NCBI GenBank assembly: GCA_949825045.1
Contig: OX463829.1
Location: 2,976,001-3,040,000, forward strand
DNA length: 64,000 bases
Source of the DNA: Argyresthia goedartella
Taxonomy: Eukaryota > Arthropoda > Insecta > Lepidoptera > Argyresthiidae
Direction of reading: 5' to 3'
Below the pieces are notes generated by a model that saw only the letters and a program-made list of their open reading frames with translations, was not told the origin of the DNA and made no database searches. The position numbers and the translations under genes were made by a program. This document shows positions 54,656 to 64,000 of this stretch, in pieces. The stretch's first letter is position 1; each line of letters opens with the position of its first letter.

Positions 54656-55336
54656 CAACTATACTAACTGGTTGTTCCCGAGGGGAGTCTGTGTTTATCC
54701 CGAGGCTTCCTCTAATACAGTGGTTACCGATTAGTATTTGCTGAGTACCACTTAAAGAAAGATCTTTAACTTGCGTACCTATTATTGCAGAAAACATTAA
54801 TAAATAAAAAATGCTTTTTATGATTTATTACCATCAAAATACAATGAAAAATCGATTTAATGCATTTGCGGAGATCGATGTGTGCGTGCTTTCACATGTC
54901 GATGGCGATGGTTTAAAATATTTTTTGCGCAAAATTGCTGTTTGCGCACCTAATTGTTTTTCTCTGATTAGAATCTTGGTCAAGAGATTGGCACGCGTAC
55001 CCATTGGTTAAGCAACGCGTACCCCTGGGGTATGCGTACCACTATTTGGGAAATACTGCTCTAATACCATCAAACTACCCCTTTGAGTTCAAAATAGTGC
55101 AGTTTTCCCTCAAAGTCTGCTTTGCCATCACCATAAATAAATCTCAAGGCCAAACTGTTAATTTAGCAGGGGAAGACTTAAGGGAGAGCTGCTTTTTACA
55201 CGGTCGGTTTTTCGTGTCCTGCTCCAGAGTAAGCTCAGGGAGTAACCTGGTGATCTTAGCACCTAAAGGAAAAACAATAGTTATTTGTGTCTCAAGGGAG
55301 CAAAATGATGTGTTTACGGCGAGGGCGGTACATTAA
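54656..55336 (+). pseudogene. Helitron PIF1-like helicase, C-terminal fragment
   Basis: TGCSRGESVFIPRLPL is read up to 54717. After the hAT-type insertion (54718-55058) the same frame continues SNYPFEFKIVQFSLKVCFAITINKSQGQTV and SCSRVSSGSNLVILAPKG (helicase motifs V and VI), then a stop at 55336. Helicase motif V-like 'INKSQGQT' is diagnostic. It is likely the same Helitron as 42665-43088, with the part in between partly lost. Confidence 0.8.
54718..55058. mobile_element. hAT-type MITE inside the Helitron helicase frame
   Basis: 341 bp with ends CAGTGGTTACC... and ...TTTGGGAAATACTG (imperfect inverted repeats of the hAT form CAGTG). They are flanked by the perfect 8-bp direct repeat CTCTAATA (54710-54717 and 55059-55066). 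The interior has 'gcgtacccattgg' and 'gcgtacccctggggtatgcgtacc', inverted motifs common near hAT ends. Leaving out the element and one repeat restores helicase frame, which supports the boundaries. Confidence 0.88.
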
Positions 55337-56180
55337 ATTCAGAGTGAAGCGGGTTATTCGACGATAGAAACCTGTGCGTAGCGAGGAATTCTAAGTTAGA
55401 ATCCTGAGCGTAACGAAAGATTCAAGCGTTAACGCCCAACTACGTACTACTTTTCACACTGACTATAAGGAAAATTGAAATGAAACAACAATACTTTGAA
55501 TTATTCTTTTACCACTTTTACAGTAATCGAACAACAAAAACAAAACTTTTTTTTTATAATGGCGGATTGTGAAGGATTAGAGAAAGGTCACCACGTGGTC
55601 ACCATGGATAAAATATTACTGTGCTTCTTTTTGCAATATGTAAAATAATCGATTCAAATATTACAATGGTATCGGATATCAATATTCATTATATCACAAT
55701 AACAGTCATCGATAGTTTTGATTTCAGTAAAACAAATAATTTATTGTGACATTTTTTTTTAATATTAATTTTCCTATAACGTTTTTAAAGTTAAAACTTG
55801 AAACATGTTCGTTTTTAAATCGATTACGATGAAGTTACAATCGATAATTTTATTAAGATGTGTGTTCAATTGGCACAGTGCGTGAATGTTACATGCCAAT
55901 GAATAAATTAAAAAAGTAGCTTAAACAGAAAAGTAGCATTTTGCTCCCTTTCGTCGTGGAGCAAAACTTACTTTATGAATAGTGTGAAAAAAATATTGTT
56001 TACAAGGAAATACTGCATTGGATCATTTCACTAACGATTCCCAGATATTAGTTAAATTTTACAGTAAATGTATTTATTTCGTCGTTATTTCGTTATTTTG
56101 GATATATTGTTGTAGTTTGTATATTCAATTGACAGGGAGTAATGTAATATAACGTTTGTTTCTGAAAAAATAAATATCTT
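55337..56180 (+). other. Helitron 3' non-coding part
   Basis: Follows the helicase stop and leads to the 3' hairpin. It contains 'cctgtgcgtagcgaggaattc' and 'cctgagcgtaacgaaagattc' as a short imperfect duplication (55371-55425). Otherwise AT-rich and non-coding. Confidence 0.5.
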
Positions 56181-56194
56181 TTATTTCTTTTAGG

Positions 56195-56225
56195 TCACGC
56201 GAGTGAAGCCGCGGACAGAAGCTAG
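56195..56225 (+). other. Helitron 3' end: hairpin and CTAG terminus
   Basis: CGCG (56198-56201), then AGTGAAGC, then CGCG (56210-56213) forms the short 3' hairpin. It is followed by 'gacagaagCTAG' (CTAG at 56222-56225) and a T, as expected for insertion between A and T. Lepidopteran Helitrons often end with closely similar sequence. Confidence 0.75.
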
Positions 56226-56960
56226 TTAATCTATATAATCAATCCTATTTCGCCTAGTTTGATAAAATTAATCAATAAATTTAAATCAATATTTAAGTTA
56301 TACCTACCCATACATTAGAAGGTCGATTCGTGTCAGTACAAAAGAGGAATCTTATGAAATTTCTGTTTTAATGTTACATCTTTTTTGAGTCAACTTACTA
56401 TCCTGTGACCATACACACTGCTTGACATCAAATATTCAACTCTACATCCTAATCCATAGGGTCCAATGAATAAATCTGCACTGTCTGTCTTAAGGGCTCA
56501 CCCTTACGAAGCACTTCCCTTTTACGAGCAGGTTAACTAGACACTCAAGCTTACATCGTTCCTCAGAACAAATTGCACTGGAGCAGCCATTCATCACCGC
56601 ACTACCTACAGGAAATTTGATTAGACTGAGTTATATGCAACCTTCGACACATATCACTTACAGCACCAGTTACTCTCCAGCAGCGTCTCAAAATGGCCTA
56701 TTTGGCAGGAAGTCAAACGCCACCCGCTTCGTGGCTGATATTGTTAAAGGAAACTACCAATTATATGGCATGGTTGTCCAGGGTTGCAAGTGTCAATGGG
56801 TGAACCGGTCGTTTAATGTGTGCATTTGTGACAGCAAATATGCTTACATCTGTTTTATTTTGATATCTTTATTACCTCTTTACCCGTATCAAATTACAGA
56901 CTTTTGTGCAAGAAATTTTTATTCGTGATTCTTTAACCACAGACAAGCAGAGAACGTATT
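56226..56960. other. Intergenic, unrecognised
   Basis: A 103-codon frame at 56617-56928 has no recognisable motif and no start context. Nothing else is seen. Confidence 0.35.
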
Positions 56961-56964
56961 ATAA

Positions 56965-57160
56965 CTGCAATTTTACTGATACATTGCTTCTGGCGCCACA
57001 CTAGGCTACCCTGTGTCGTGAGAACCAGAAACAGCGACGTGACATACATATAAACATCCAAGAACTGGGGCTTCTTTTTCTTTAACCCCAGCCGGGGATT
57101 GAACCCGGGACCTCTCGCGTGGTAGGCAGAGCCACAACGGCTGCGCCACAGAGGTCGTCA
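56965..57160 (-). mobile_element. tRNA-derived SINE with clear boxes A and B
   Basis: The minus strand gives CTCTGTGGCGCAGCCGTTG (box A TGGCGCAGCCG), then GGTCCCGGGTTCAATCCC (box B GGTTCAATCC), then a body with 'agttcttggatgttt' and 'cgacacagggtagcctagtgtgg'. It is the best preserved SINE in the window. The body relates it to 41195-41372. The head does not fold as a full tRNA. Confidence 0.78.
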
Positions 57161-57164
57161 AACA

Positions 57165-58019
57165 ACAGCAACAAGACTCATAAGGCGGTTCCAGTTACTA
57201 GTCGCGAGCCTCATACGCGCTCGGGTGTTAAACCGAATAAGGATCTTCGCTAGAAATAATAAAAGTGAGCGGTTACTTCGAGTTTAGTTTAGGTGTTGGT
57301 TTTAGTTTAACTCACGGATCTTTATCCTTGCTCTACGAATGCCTTCTAAGTAAGTCTAAATGTGCAAATGGTGTTTTTTACGGCACGTGTAGGTGTTTAA
57401 ATCCTAAGAGGTTTCTACGCTGAGTAAGATCATTGTACTAAGGAAGCAGTTTTACCATTTCTTGTACGAATGTTTTCTTTGAAACTTTATTATTCTCTAA
57501 TAGCCCAGGAAAGGGCATGGTTAAATCGATGTGTGGACTACTGCCCCAGCAATGTACAGGCATTGCACTGAGCGATGCACAATTATGTCATGGCTAAATA
57601 TTAGTATTTCATGTTCTAAAAATTTGGGAACTTAGCACAATTGCACAATTAAAAAAAAAACTTAAAACTCCAGTGAGAGAAGTGATTTATTCACTTACAG
57701 AGTTGTAAAATGTATTTCTTAATTATGAAAGGGTGCCCCCTTTCATTATTATTTAACTTTAATGTATTAGATGGAAGTAAATAACAAGTTTTGAAGCCCT
57801 TATGACATCGTGATTACATATTTGGATAAAGAGATTTCTGCAGTGATGGATAAACGCCCAGATTTCAATCCAATGCTGGATTAAAATCCATTTCAACCCC
57901 ATAAACGCCGAGCATTTTTAGTAAAGGTCAGGCAAAAATAAATTAGTTTTGTCCTTACATTCAGTGCGTAATCGATAACAAAAGAAGTTACAGCAAGGTG
58001 AAATTCGAACTTAAGTGAA
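57165..58019. other. Intergenic, nothing recognised
   Basis: No gene or repeat boundary that I can support. 57240-57340 has weak inverted 'ggatctt' motifs. Confidence 0.35.
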
Positions 58020-58237
58020 ATATTTGTACATAAAATCGTCATGTTTATTCGTTCCGCTCCCACAACCAGCGCGTGAGTCAACCTTCACTGCTACAAGTGC
58101 TACGCCGCTACCGTCGTCACCTCGCTACGCGCGCAGCTGATACAGTGCTACGCGTCCTCACCTCATCCACTACGCGCTGCCGCAATTACTTAGTGCGTTA
58201 CGAATAGCTGCAAGTACGTATTAAGAGTAACTGTACG

Positions 58238-58343
58238 CTGAGTACGTATTAAGAGTCACTGTGTACACACATATATTAAGAATAAGTATACTGAGTACGT
58301 ATTAAGAGTCACTGTGTACACACATATATTAAGAGTAACTGTA
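58238..58343 (+). repeat. 53-bp tandem repeat in LINE 5' UTR, 2 copies
   Basis: CTGAGTACGTATTAAGAGTC recurs at 58238 and 58291; each unit also holds GTGTACACACATATATTAAG. A partial unit ('aagtacgtattaagagtaactgtacg') precedes them. Tandem 5' units are common in promoters of non-LTR elements. Confidence 0.8.
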
Positions 58344-58369
58344 CTCTAATTTTTATCACTAATAATAAT

Positions 58370-59387
58370 CTTGCTTGACCTGTAAGAAGGCCGTTTCGAC
58401 TACTGAGTTACTTGCCTATAGGGATTGTCGGAGCCAGTTTCACTATCACTGCCTTAAGATAACAAATGATCAAATAAAAGAGCTATCAGAAAATGATAAA
58501 AGAACTTGGCAATGCCCGGGGTGTCGTAATGTTTCCCGCCGAATACGACACACCTATTGGAAAATTGCAGAGTCAGGCAAAGTATACATACTCGCTACAA
58601 TAAGACAGCCCTGTGCTCAAAGATAAAGAGAATGACAATCTACAGACGGATATAAGTTCCCAACTAATTAAATTCAAACAGGAAATGAAAGAGATGATTG
58701 CGATACAAGGACTTGATTCGCCAAACCTTGAAAGAGATTCAGCAGTCGAACACAAACATTGAGACCGCGATAGCCTTCATCACAGACCAAAATGAAGAAT
58801 ATAGGGAGAAAATTGAGGAATTAGAAGTGCAAACTAAGAAGCATAGGGAACGAATTACGTTTATAGAAGATAAATTAGAAGACCTACAAAGAGGTAATCG
58901 CAAAACGAGCATCGAGATAAAAAAAAAAAAAACATCTAATGAGACACAAGATGATCTGATGAAAATGGTAATGTGCCTATCCAAAAAAATTGACTGTAAA
59001 ATTGAGAACTCTGATATAAGAGACCTTTATAGAGCCAACGGCAAGCGATAGGTAAAAATCTCACCCATTATAGTTGAGACCGGCTCCAATATAATAAGGA
59101 CATACATCCTCAGATTGATTAAAGCCTACAACATGAAGCGCAAAGAAAAGTTATGTGCCAAACATCTAGGTTTCACCAAGAACGACGACACCCCTATATT
59201 TGTATCGGAGCAGCTTACTGCAAAAGGAGCCCGCCTCCACTTCTTGGCAAGAGACATCGCAAAGTCCAAAGCCTACAAGTTTTTCTGGGCAACGTTTGGC
59301 CAAGTTTACGTTAGAAGGAACGAAACATCCCCTAAGATTAGAGTCGACAATGAAGCTCAAGTGCATAAACTACTACAGGAAATATGA
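58370..59387 (+). pseudogene. LINE ORF1: PHD-like zinc finger, coiled coil, baculovirus-FP-like domain
   Basis: The first frame (58370-58626) reads CLTCKKAV, HYHCLKI and WQCPGC, a C4HC3-like PHD pattern. After a frameshift (58627-58700) a coiled coil follows (SNTNIETAIAFITDQNEEY, KIEELEVQTKKHRERITFIE; ~58750-58890). Then come DLYRANGKR, a stop (59049-59051) and, in the same frame, KRKEKLCAKHLGFTKNDDTP and LTAKGARLHFLARDIAKSKA to LLQEI at 59387. The last part resembles the C-terminal domain shared by baculoviral FP proteins and lepidopteran LINE ORF1s. It probably binds element RNA; here it is inactive. Confidence 0.78.
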
Positions 59388-59389
59388 CT

Positions 59390-59864
59390 ACAAAATTCTT
59401 TTTTTTTATTTCTATCACAGTTTGTAACATTCATTAACTCACTCAAATAACACTCACATTAAAATGCTCACATTCACAGTCATAAATATCATCTACACAC
59501 ATAACCCATACCAATCTCAAATAGACACATACACACTGCCCGTAGACGCCACTCAGAGACATACAATGGAACCAATATATATTAAAACCCAACACAATAT
59601 CACGATCACATACACACTACATACTCAAACTATTATATACATACATAGAACTTTTATATACATACACAGTAAAACTAGTTATAGGCTAACAAAGCTACAT
59701 ACGAATCGCACCAACTTTGCTTACACGTATATACTTTATAAACTATCTAATAGATAGCAGCTCTAAAACGTCATCAGTGGATCATAAAGAAACCCTAAAT
59801 AGCACAAATTCACAACCCACGTCTTTTTTTCTCTCTAATGCAACCCCGAAGGTGGTATACAACA
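59390..59864 (+). other. Non-coding linker where ORF2 endonuclease is expected
   Basis: AT/CA-rich sequence ('acacatacacac', 'atacatacata') without the APE motifs. The 97-codon frame at 59464-59757 is Thr/Tyr/His-rich simple sequence. The endonuclease has been deleted or replaced. Confidence 0.5.
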
Positions 59865-61320
59865 TTCTTATTTCTGTTTAATCAGATAGTGCTCCTGGCT
59901 GGGACAATATTACAACAAAATTCTTAAAATGACCTGCCCAATAATTGTCCCCGTTATTACCCATCTAGCTAATACTTGTTATGAAAAAGGTGTTTTCCCC
60001 TCTAGCGATCATAACGCCTGTGTACAAGAGTAATAGGGATAGTGATGACGGAAATAATTACAGAACCATATCAGTTTCACCGGCTACCTCAAAAATTTTA
60101 GAAAAACTAGTTAATAATCGTTTGATTAACTACCTCAACAAATTCAACACATATCGAACTCACAGCATGGATTTAAACAGGGGTTATCAACGGAAGATGC
60201 TGTCTTAGCGCTTACATCTCTTTTAGTGGATGAAGTTGATAGGAGTAGAAAGTGTATGGCCCTATTTTTGGATCTTAAAAAAGCTTTCGATACGGTATCT
60301 ATCACTATTCTTCTAAACCGGCTCCATAACATAGGCATTCGAGGCACCCCTTTGGATCTATTATAGAACTATCTCCAGGACCGTAAACAAAGCGTGAAAA
60401 TTGGTGATTTTATTAGCAACAAGGTAAACGTATCTTACGGTGTACCACAGGTCAGTGTCCTCAGACCTACTTTGTTTTTAACTTATATAAATAACTTGCT
60501 AAAATAATTTTCTTATGCCGACGACACTGCCATTGTATTTTCTGGTGCAACATGGGACGAGGTAAGAAAATCTGCTGAAATTGTTCTTTCAAAGGTTTAT
60601 TCATGGCTAGATGCTCAGCTCCTTACTTTTAATACTAGTAAAACGAACTACATTTGTTTTTCAAATTATATAACAACACAACCTTCCATAAATTTTGACA
60701 TAAAAATTCACTCTTACAAAAACCTAAACCTTACTTGTGACTGGACTTCTTTAAATAATCTAACAAATACAAAATATTTAGGTATCATTTTAGATCAGCG
60801 CCTTTCTTGGCATAACCATATGGAATTAATATTGAACTGAATTAGGAAACTTATTTGGACTTTTAAAACATTTAGATACGTTGCTTAAAAAAAGCTTATT
60901 TTACAAATCTACACCTCTTTAGCGCAATCGGTATTAAGTTATTGTAATTCAGTGTGGGGAGGATGTAGTTAAACAAAGAATCTGGAGCTAGAAAGGGCAC
61001 AAAGAGCTTCCCTACTGATACTCTGTACTCCCTTAGTGATGTTCTTTCGATGAGAAGGCAATACATTCTGCACGCTATTCTTAGATTACACAAATCCCTC
61101 TCCTATGACCCCTGTTACTTAAATAAAAGAATAAAATACACCATAACTCCTTCTGTCAACATCAAAACAGCCTTTGCTGGTAGACAGTATAAATCGCTAT
61201 CAACTCATTTGTACAACTAAGTTCACAAACACATTGACATCTATCCAAAAACGTACCGTGTTTGTAAAACATATTTGACTAATTGGCTAAAAGAGTCTTT
61301 AAAACAAAGAACCTTTTGAA
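59865..61320 (+). pseudogene. LINE ORF2 reverse transcriptase, decayed
   Basis: In several frames: SAPGWDNITTKFLK, IITPVYKS...NNYRTISVSPATSKILEKLVNNRL, LFLDLKKAFDTVSI (motif A, ~60265-60300), VSYGVPQ (motif B, ~60432) and YADDTAIVFSGA (catalytic YADD, ~60515). LGIILDQRLSWHNHM and a C-terminal part follow to ~61320. Numerous stops and frameshifts. Block for block it parallels 29479-31123, so both come from one family. Confidence 0.78.
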
Positions 61321-61367
61321 TACCACAAACACACATACACCCTCCCTCACACAAACATATACACATT

Positions 61368-61391
61368 GACACACACACACACACACACACT
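61368..61391 (+). repeat. (AC)n microsatellite
   Basis: About 12 AC dinucleotides in a CA-rich UTR just after the ORF2 end. Confidence 0.8.
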
Positions 61392-61655
61392 CACATACAC
61401 ATGCTTAAATACACACGCACGTTGTCATTATCTTTTAACATTACAGTGTATTCTTTGAATTATGAGATATTATATTTTAAAGCGAAACAAATACTAGGTT
61501 TATTCACAATAAATTAATTAATGCCTTGTTACGAAATAACTTCTAGCACAGGTATTTAAATACTTAAAAGCAGGTCTCATCAAATTGTTTGTTAAATTAA
61601 GTTTAGTCAAAGAAATAAACATTTTTATTTTCATTTTCATTTTAATTAGTTAAAA

Positions 61656-62445
61656 AAAAACTCATGTGGGGATTATTAAATGATTAAAAGAGGAAAAAAA
61701 AGCTCACCGTAGTTAGGTAGCATAGTAGAACCTAGGGCTAGCCCGGAAGTATCCTCAGACTTCACTCGGACAGAGAAAAGGTACTAATTACCTACCTATA
61801 AAAATATCGAAAGAGGGTAAGTAGATGAATTTAGTCATAATTAAAAGTAACTTTTCAATAAATAAGTTAATTTTAAACAAAAGCTTATGAGGTATGTCCT
61901 CGTCGGCCTTCTAAAGAAACCAACTCGTGAGAAACAACAAAATCGAATATTCTCCACGCACGAAACAAGCCTCAGGATATTTGACTCTGATCTCCAGAAC
62001 ATAAAAGCGAGATGAACTGAGACCGCATGTATACTAAAGTGAGAACCCAATGGACCTATATGTACCAATCGGGAATACTCAAAACTCTACATATTCACCA
62101 CAAGCTCTGCTGTCAGATTGAACCAAGGAAAATCTCCATACATTACTAGCTAAAGCTGTATCTGTCATTGAAATAGCACTTTCAATGGTTGAGCATCCTC
62201 TTTAAATATATTTTTTTACTAACTTCAACCATTTTAGTTGTTGAAAATAGTCAAGTTTCCGTCGAGGAAAACAATTTTTACTATAATTTTAGTCAAAACC
62301 TATAATAAGATGCACCGTGAACTGAAAGAAGAATTGTTGTCGCAAAAGTTTTTGCCTCTGACCCAGGATGGCTGGTGAAATTGCAGACATAAAGGCATAA
62401 TATATTAAATATCAAAGCCAGCTTTTGTAAAAAATAACTAATTTG
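61656..62445. other. Intergenic, unrecognised
   Basis: The minus-strand 75-codon frame at 61841-62068 has no known motif. The rest is AT-rich. Confidence 0.35.
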
Positions 62446-62451
62446 TGGTTC

Positions 62452-62850
62452 ATTTTTAGGTTTCTGTACCCAAAGGGTTAAAACATGACCCTATTACTAA
62501 GACTCTGCTGTCCGTCTCTCTGCCTGTCACTAGGCTGTATCACATGAACCGTGATAGTTAGACAGTTTAAATTTTTACAGATGATGTAATTCTGTTGCCG
62601 CTAGAACAAAAAATACTAAAAACCGGAATAAAATAAATATTTAATTGGGCTCCCATACAACAATTCTTTCAATACCATATACAAACTTATGAATGCACCT
62701 GATTACGTACATGGAGTATGAAATTAGCCGCACCAATAATTTTGTAAATAACATTTTGCTATGTAAAATCCAAACTATTCACTCCACGCCATCCCTACCA
62801 TTGTAAGGTGGTACAGAACCCTTCGTCCGACTCGCATTTAGCCGGTTTTT
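62452..62850 (+). repeat. Dispersed 'gggttccgtacc' repeat
   Basis: Starts AGGTTTCTGTACCCAAAGGG and ends 'ggtggtacagaacccttcgtccgactcgcatttagccgg'. It is the same family as 22205 and 14538. Its right half is part of the tandem duplication 62687-63417. Confidence 0.6.
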
Positions 62851-63417
62851 TTATTATTTCAACCCACAAAAATGGACAGAAATCCATTTCTGGCCGATTT
62901 AAATCGTTTGGACAGTAAAGGCAGGAAACCATCGCCTATCTCTTGATATCTCTAGTTATTTTGAACGTCCAATATTGACTGATTCTGACTCATGTTACGC
63001 TGACGTTTTTCGTTTCAAACTGTCCTGGGAAAAATATAAAGCAAACTTCTATTGATTATTTAATTATGAATGCACCTGGTTACGTACATGGAGTGTGAAA
63101 TTAGTCGCACCAATAATTTTGTAAATAACATTTTTCTATGTAAAATCCAAACTATTCTCTCCACACCATCCCTACCATTATAAGGTGGTACGGAACCCTT
63201 CGTGCGCGAGTCAGACTCGCATTTGGCCGGTTTTTTATTATTTCAACCCACGAAAATGTAAAGGCAGAAAACCATCGCCTATCTATAGATATCTCTAGTG
63301 TCTGTAATATTTTGAACGTCCAATATTTACTGATTTTGACTCAAGTTATGCTGACGTCTTCGTTTCAAAACGTCCTGGGAAAAATATAAAGCAAAATACT
63401 ATTGATTATTTAATTAT
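62687..63417 (+). repeat. Tandem duplication, ~379-bp and ~352-bp units
   Basis: Unit 1 (about 62687-63065) and unit 2 (63066-63417) both run from 'atgaatgcacctg.ttacgtacatgg' through 'ggtggtac.gaacccttcgt' and 'accatcgcctatct' to 'attgattatttaatta'. Unit 2 lacks ~40 bp after 'cgaaaatg' but keeps 'gcgcgagtcagactcgca', which unit 1 has lost. Confidence 0.85.
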
Positions 63418-63800
63418 TTTGTACAAGTTCTAGAAAACAAAAAGAGACGCAGTAATATATAAAATATTATAATATAAAACTTGCATAAACTCTTTATTAC
63501 GGCATCCTATGGTTACAATGATGATGGCTTCTTATAAACAAGTGTTAAACGTGAAATTATCTTCAAAATTGTAATTTATACATTTTACTTACGCAAGTGG
63601 TTTTTGATTTTCTTTTAAACTTAAATACTCCATTCAGACCTTAATCCGGATCTGTCTCTTAAGCCCATATTAGCTTTTTGGACGACAACGAACTGAATCC
63701 CGTACGCCATGCAGGGACCTCCATAAAACGCTTAGATTCTAGCTCCACCAGTTTATGATGTGCATTGTCTGTCTAAATATTGCTGATTATTAAAGAAAAT
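63418..63800. other. Intergenic, nothing recognised
   Basis: AT-rich; no supported feature. Confidence 0.35.
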
Positions 63801-63804
63801 AGAT

Positions 63805-64000
63805 GGTTTAGTGATTACATACCCTGCCAAGTCGAAATGTATGATTTTAGGGTCCAGAAATCAAATCGAGACTTTAACTAACCTAGATCTACAAGTCTCT
63901 ATTTCAGGCAGCTTGATTGTCTGCTAGGCACGTAATCTTGGCTTTATAATGGATCAGGAATTACGTTTTGAAAAGCATGTCCTATATTTGGTAGAAATGC
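63805..64000 (+). pseudogene. LINE reverse-transcriptase fragment running off the window
   Basis: The frame reads PSKSKCMILGSRNQIETLTN, then SISGSLIVC, a stop, ARNLGFIMDQELRFEKHV. This is the post-YADD region of a CR1/jockey-like RT (the 'P.KS..M..GS...' and 'A.NLG...D' blocks). It continues beyond 64000. Confidence 0.65.

Larger units (their letters stand above)
58020..61655 (+). mobile_element. Two-ORF LINE with PHD/FP-type ORF1 and endonuclease deletion
   Basis: The 5' UTR is GC-richer, with a 53-bp tandem repeat. ORF1 has a PHD-like finger, coiled coil and FP-like C-terminus. ORF2 lacks the endonuclease and has a decayed RT. The 3' UTR ends in the short tandem tail 'tttattttcattttcatttt' (~61625-61650). 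ORF2 is related to 29479-31123. Many stops and frameshifts. Confidence 0.8.

Noticed and set aside
56617..56928. 103-codon protein
   Set aside because: No motif, no neighbouring exon or regulatory signal; likely chance.
57075..57160. tRNA gene on the minus strand
   Set aside because: Boxes A and B are clear, but the cloverleaf is incomplete and the sequence runs into a SINE body shared with 41195-41372.
59464..59757. 97-codon Thr/Tyr-rich protein
   Set aside because: Translation of CA/TA-rich simple sequence inside a decayed LINE.

Overview
This is eukaryotic DNA from an insect genome, most likely a moth or butterfly (Lepidoptera). The AT-rich intergenic sequence is packed with degraded transposable elements, including tRNA-headed SINEs, LINEs whose ORF1 carries PHD and baculovirus-FP-like domains, a Helitron ending in an arthropod-type CTAG hairpin, and 'gggttccgtacc' and 'aagtcggtt' dispersed repeats of a kind I associate with Lepidoptera. 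No bacterial gene, rRNA, genuine tRNA or CRISPR array is present. The assignment to Lepidoptera is an inference from repeat style and from the one host gene.

The only host protein-coding gene I can support is the 3' part of a D2-like dopamine receptor gene (insect Dop2R/D2R) on the + strand. Seven exons (4091-4200, 5133-5385, 5722-5915, 6560-6670, 6936-7157, 7367-7581, 7955-8169) join in phase through GT-AG introns. They give 439 codons from the first extracellular loop/TM3 to the stop. TM1-TM2 must lie upstream of the window. Left of the gene (1-1795, inside an upstream intron) lies a decayed Copia-type element on the minus strand.

From 8.2 to 64 kb I see no other host gene. The layout is: SINE and GC-richer islands (10.1-11.2 kb); a palindromic 48-bp minisatellite (13.0-13.75 kb); jockey/CR1-like LINE pieces in opposite orientations (15-17.2 kb); a tail-to-tail MITE pair (17.2-18.1 kb); LINE and SINE remnants (18.6-20.4 kb); an A-B-A'-B' block of long direct and inverted repeats (20.9-23.8 kb); a 3-kb Harbinger-like element with Myb/SANT-like accessory exons (25.8-28.8 kb); a LINE flanked by perfect 99-bp direct repeats (29.4-31.6 kb); a tyrosine-recombinase-like fragment abutting a MITE (32.0-32.7 kb); a terminal-inverted-repeat element holding a LINE (36.0-37.6 kb); a solo BEL/Pao-type LTR (37.8-38.3 kb); and a long-arm fold-back element (40.2-40.8 kb).

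From 42.7 to 56.2 kb there is a nested stack. A Helitron helicase is split by an RTE-type LINE. That LINE is itself split by a full BEL/Pao LTR retrotransposon (43423-50929, 5-bp target duplication) and by a jockey/CR1-like LINE (51465-~54300). A hAT-type MITE (8-bp target duplication) also sits in the Helitron's helicase reading frame. The right end (58.0-61.7 kb) is a two-ORF LINE with a PHD/FP-type ORF1, then dispersed repeats including a ~379-bp tandem duplication, and the start of another LINE fragment at the window edge.

Every transposon reading frame in the window is broken by stops or frameshifts. The closest to intact are the BEL/Pao pol frame and the 51.7-54.0 kb reverse transcriptase, which has one visible nonsense codon. 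I found no convincing novel functional system. The most informative features are the nested insertion history, the 99-bp duplication, the palindromic minisatellite and the receptor gene's multi-exon third intracellular loop.
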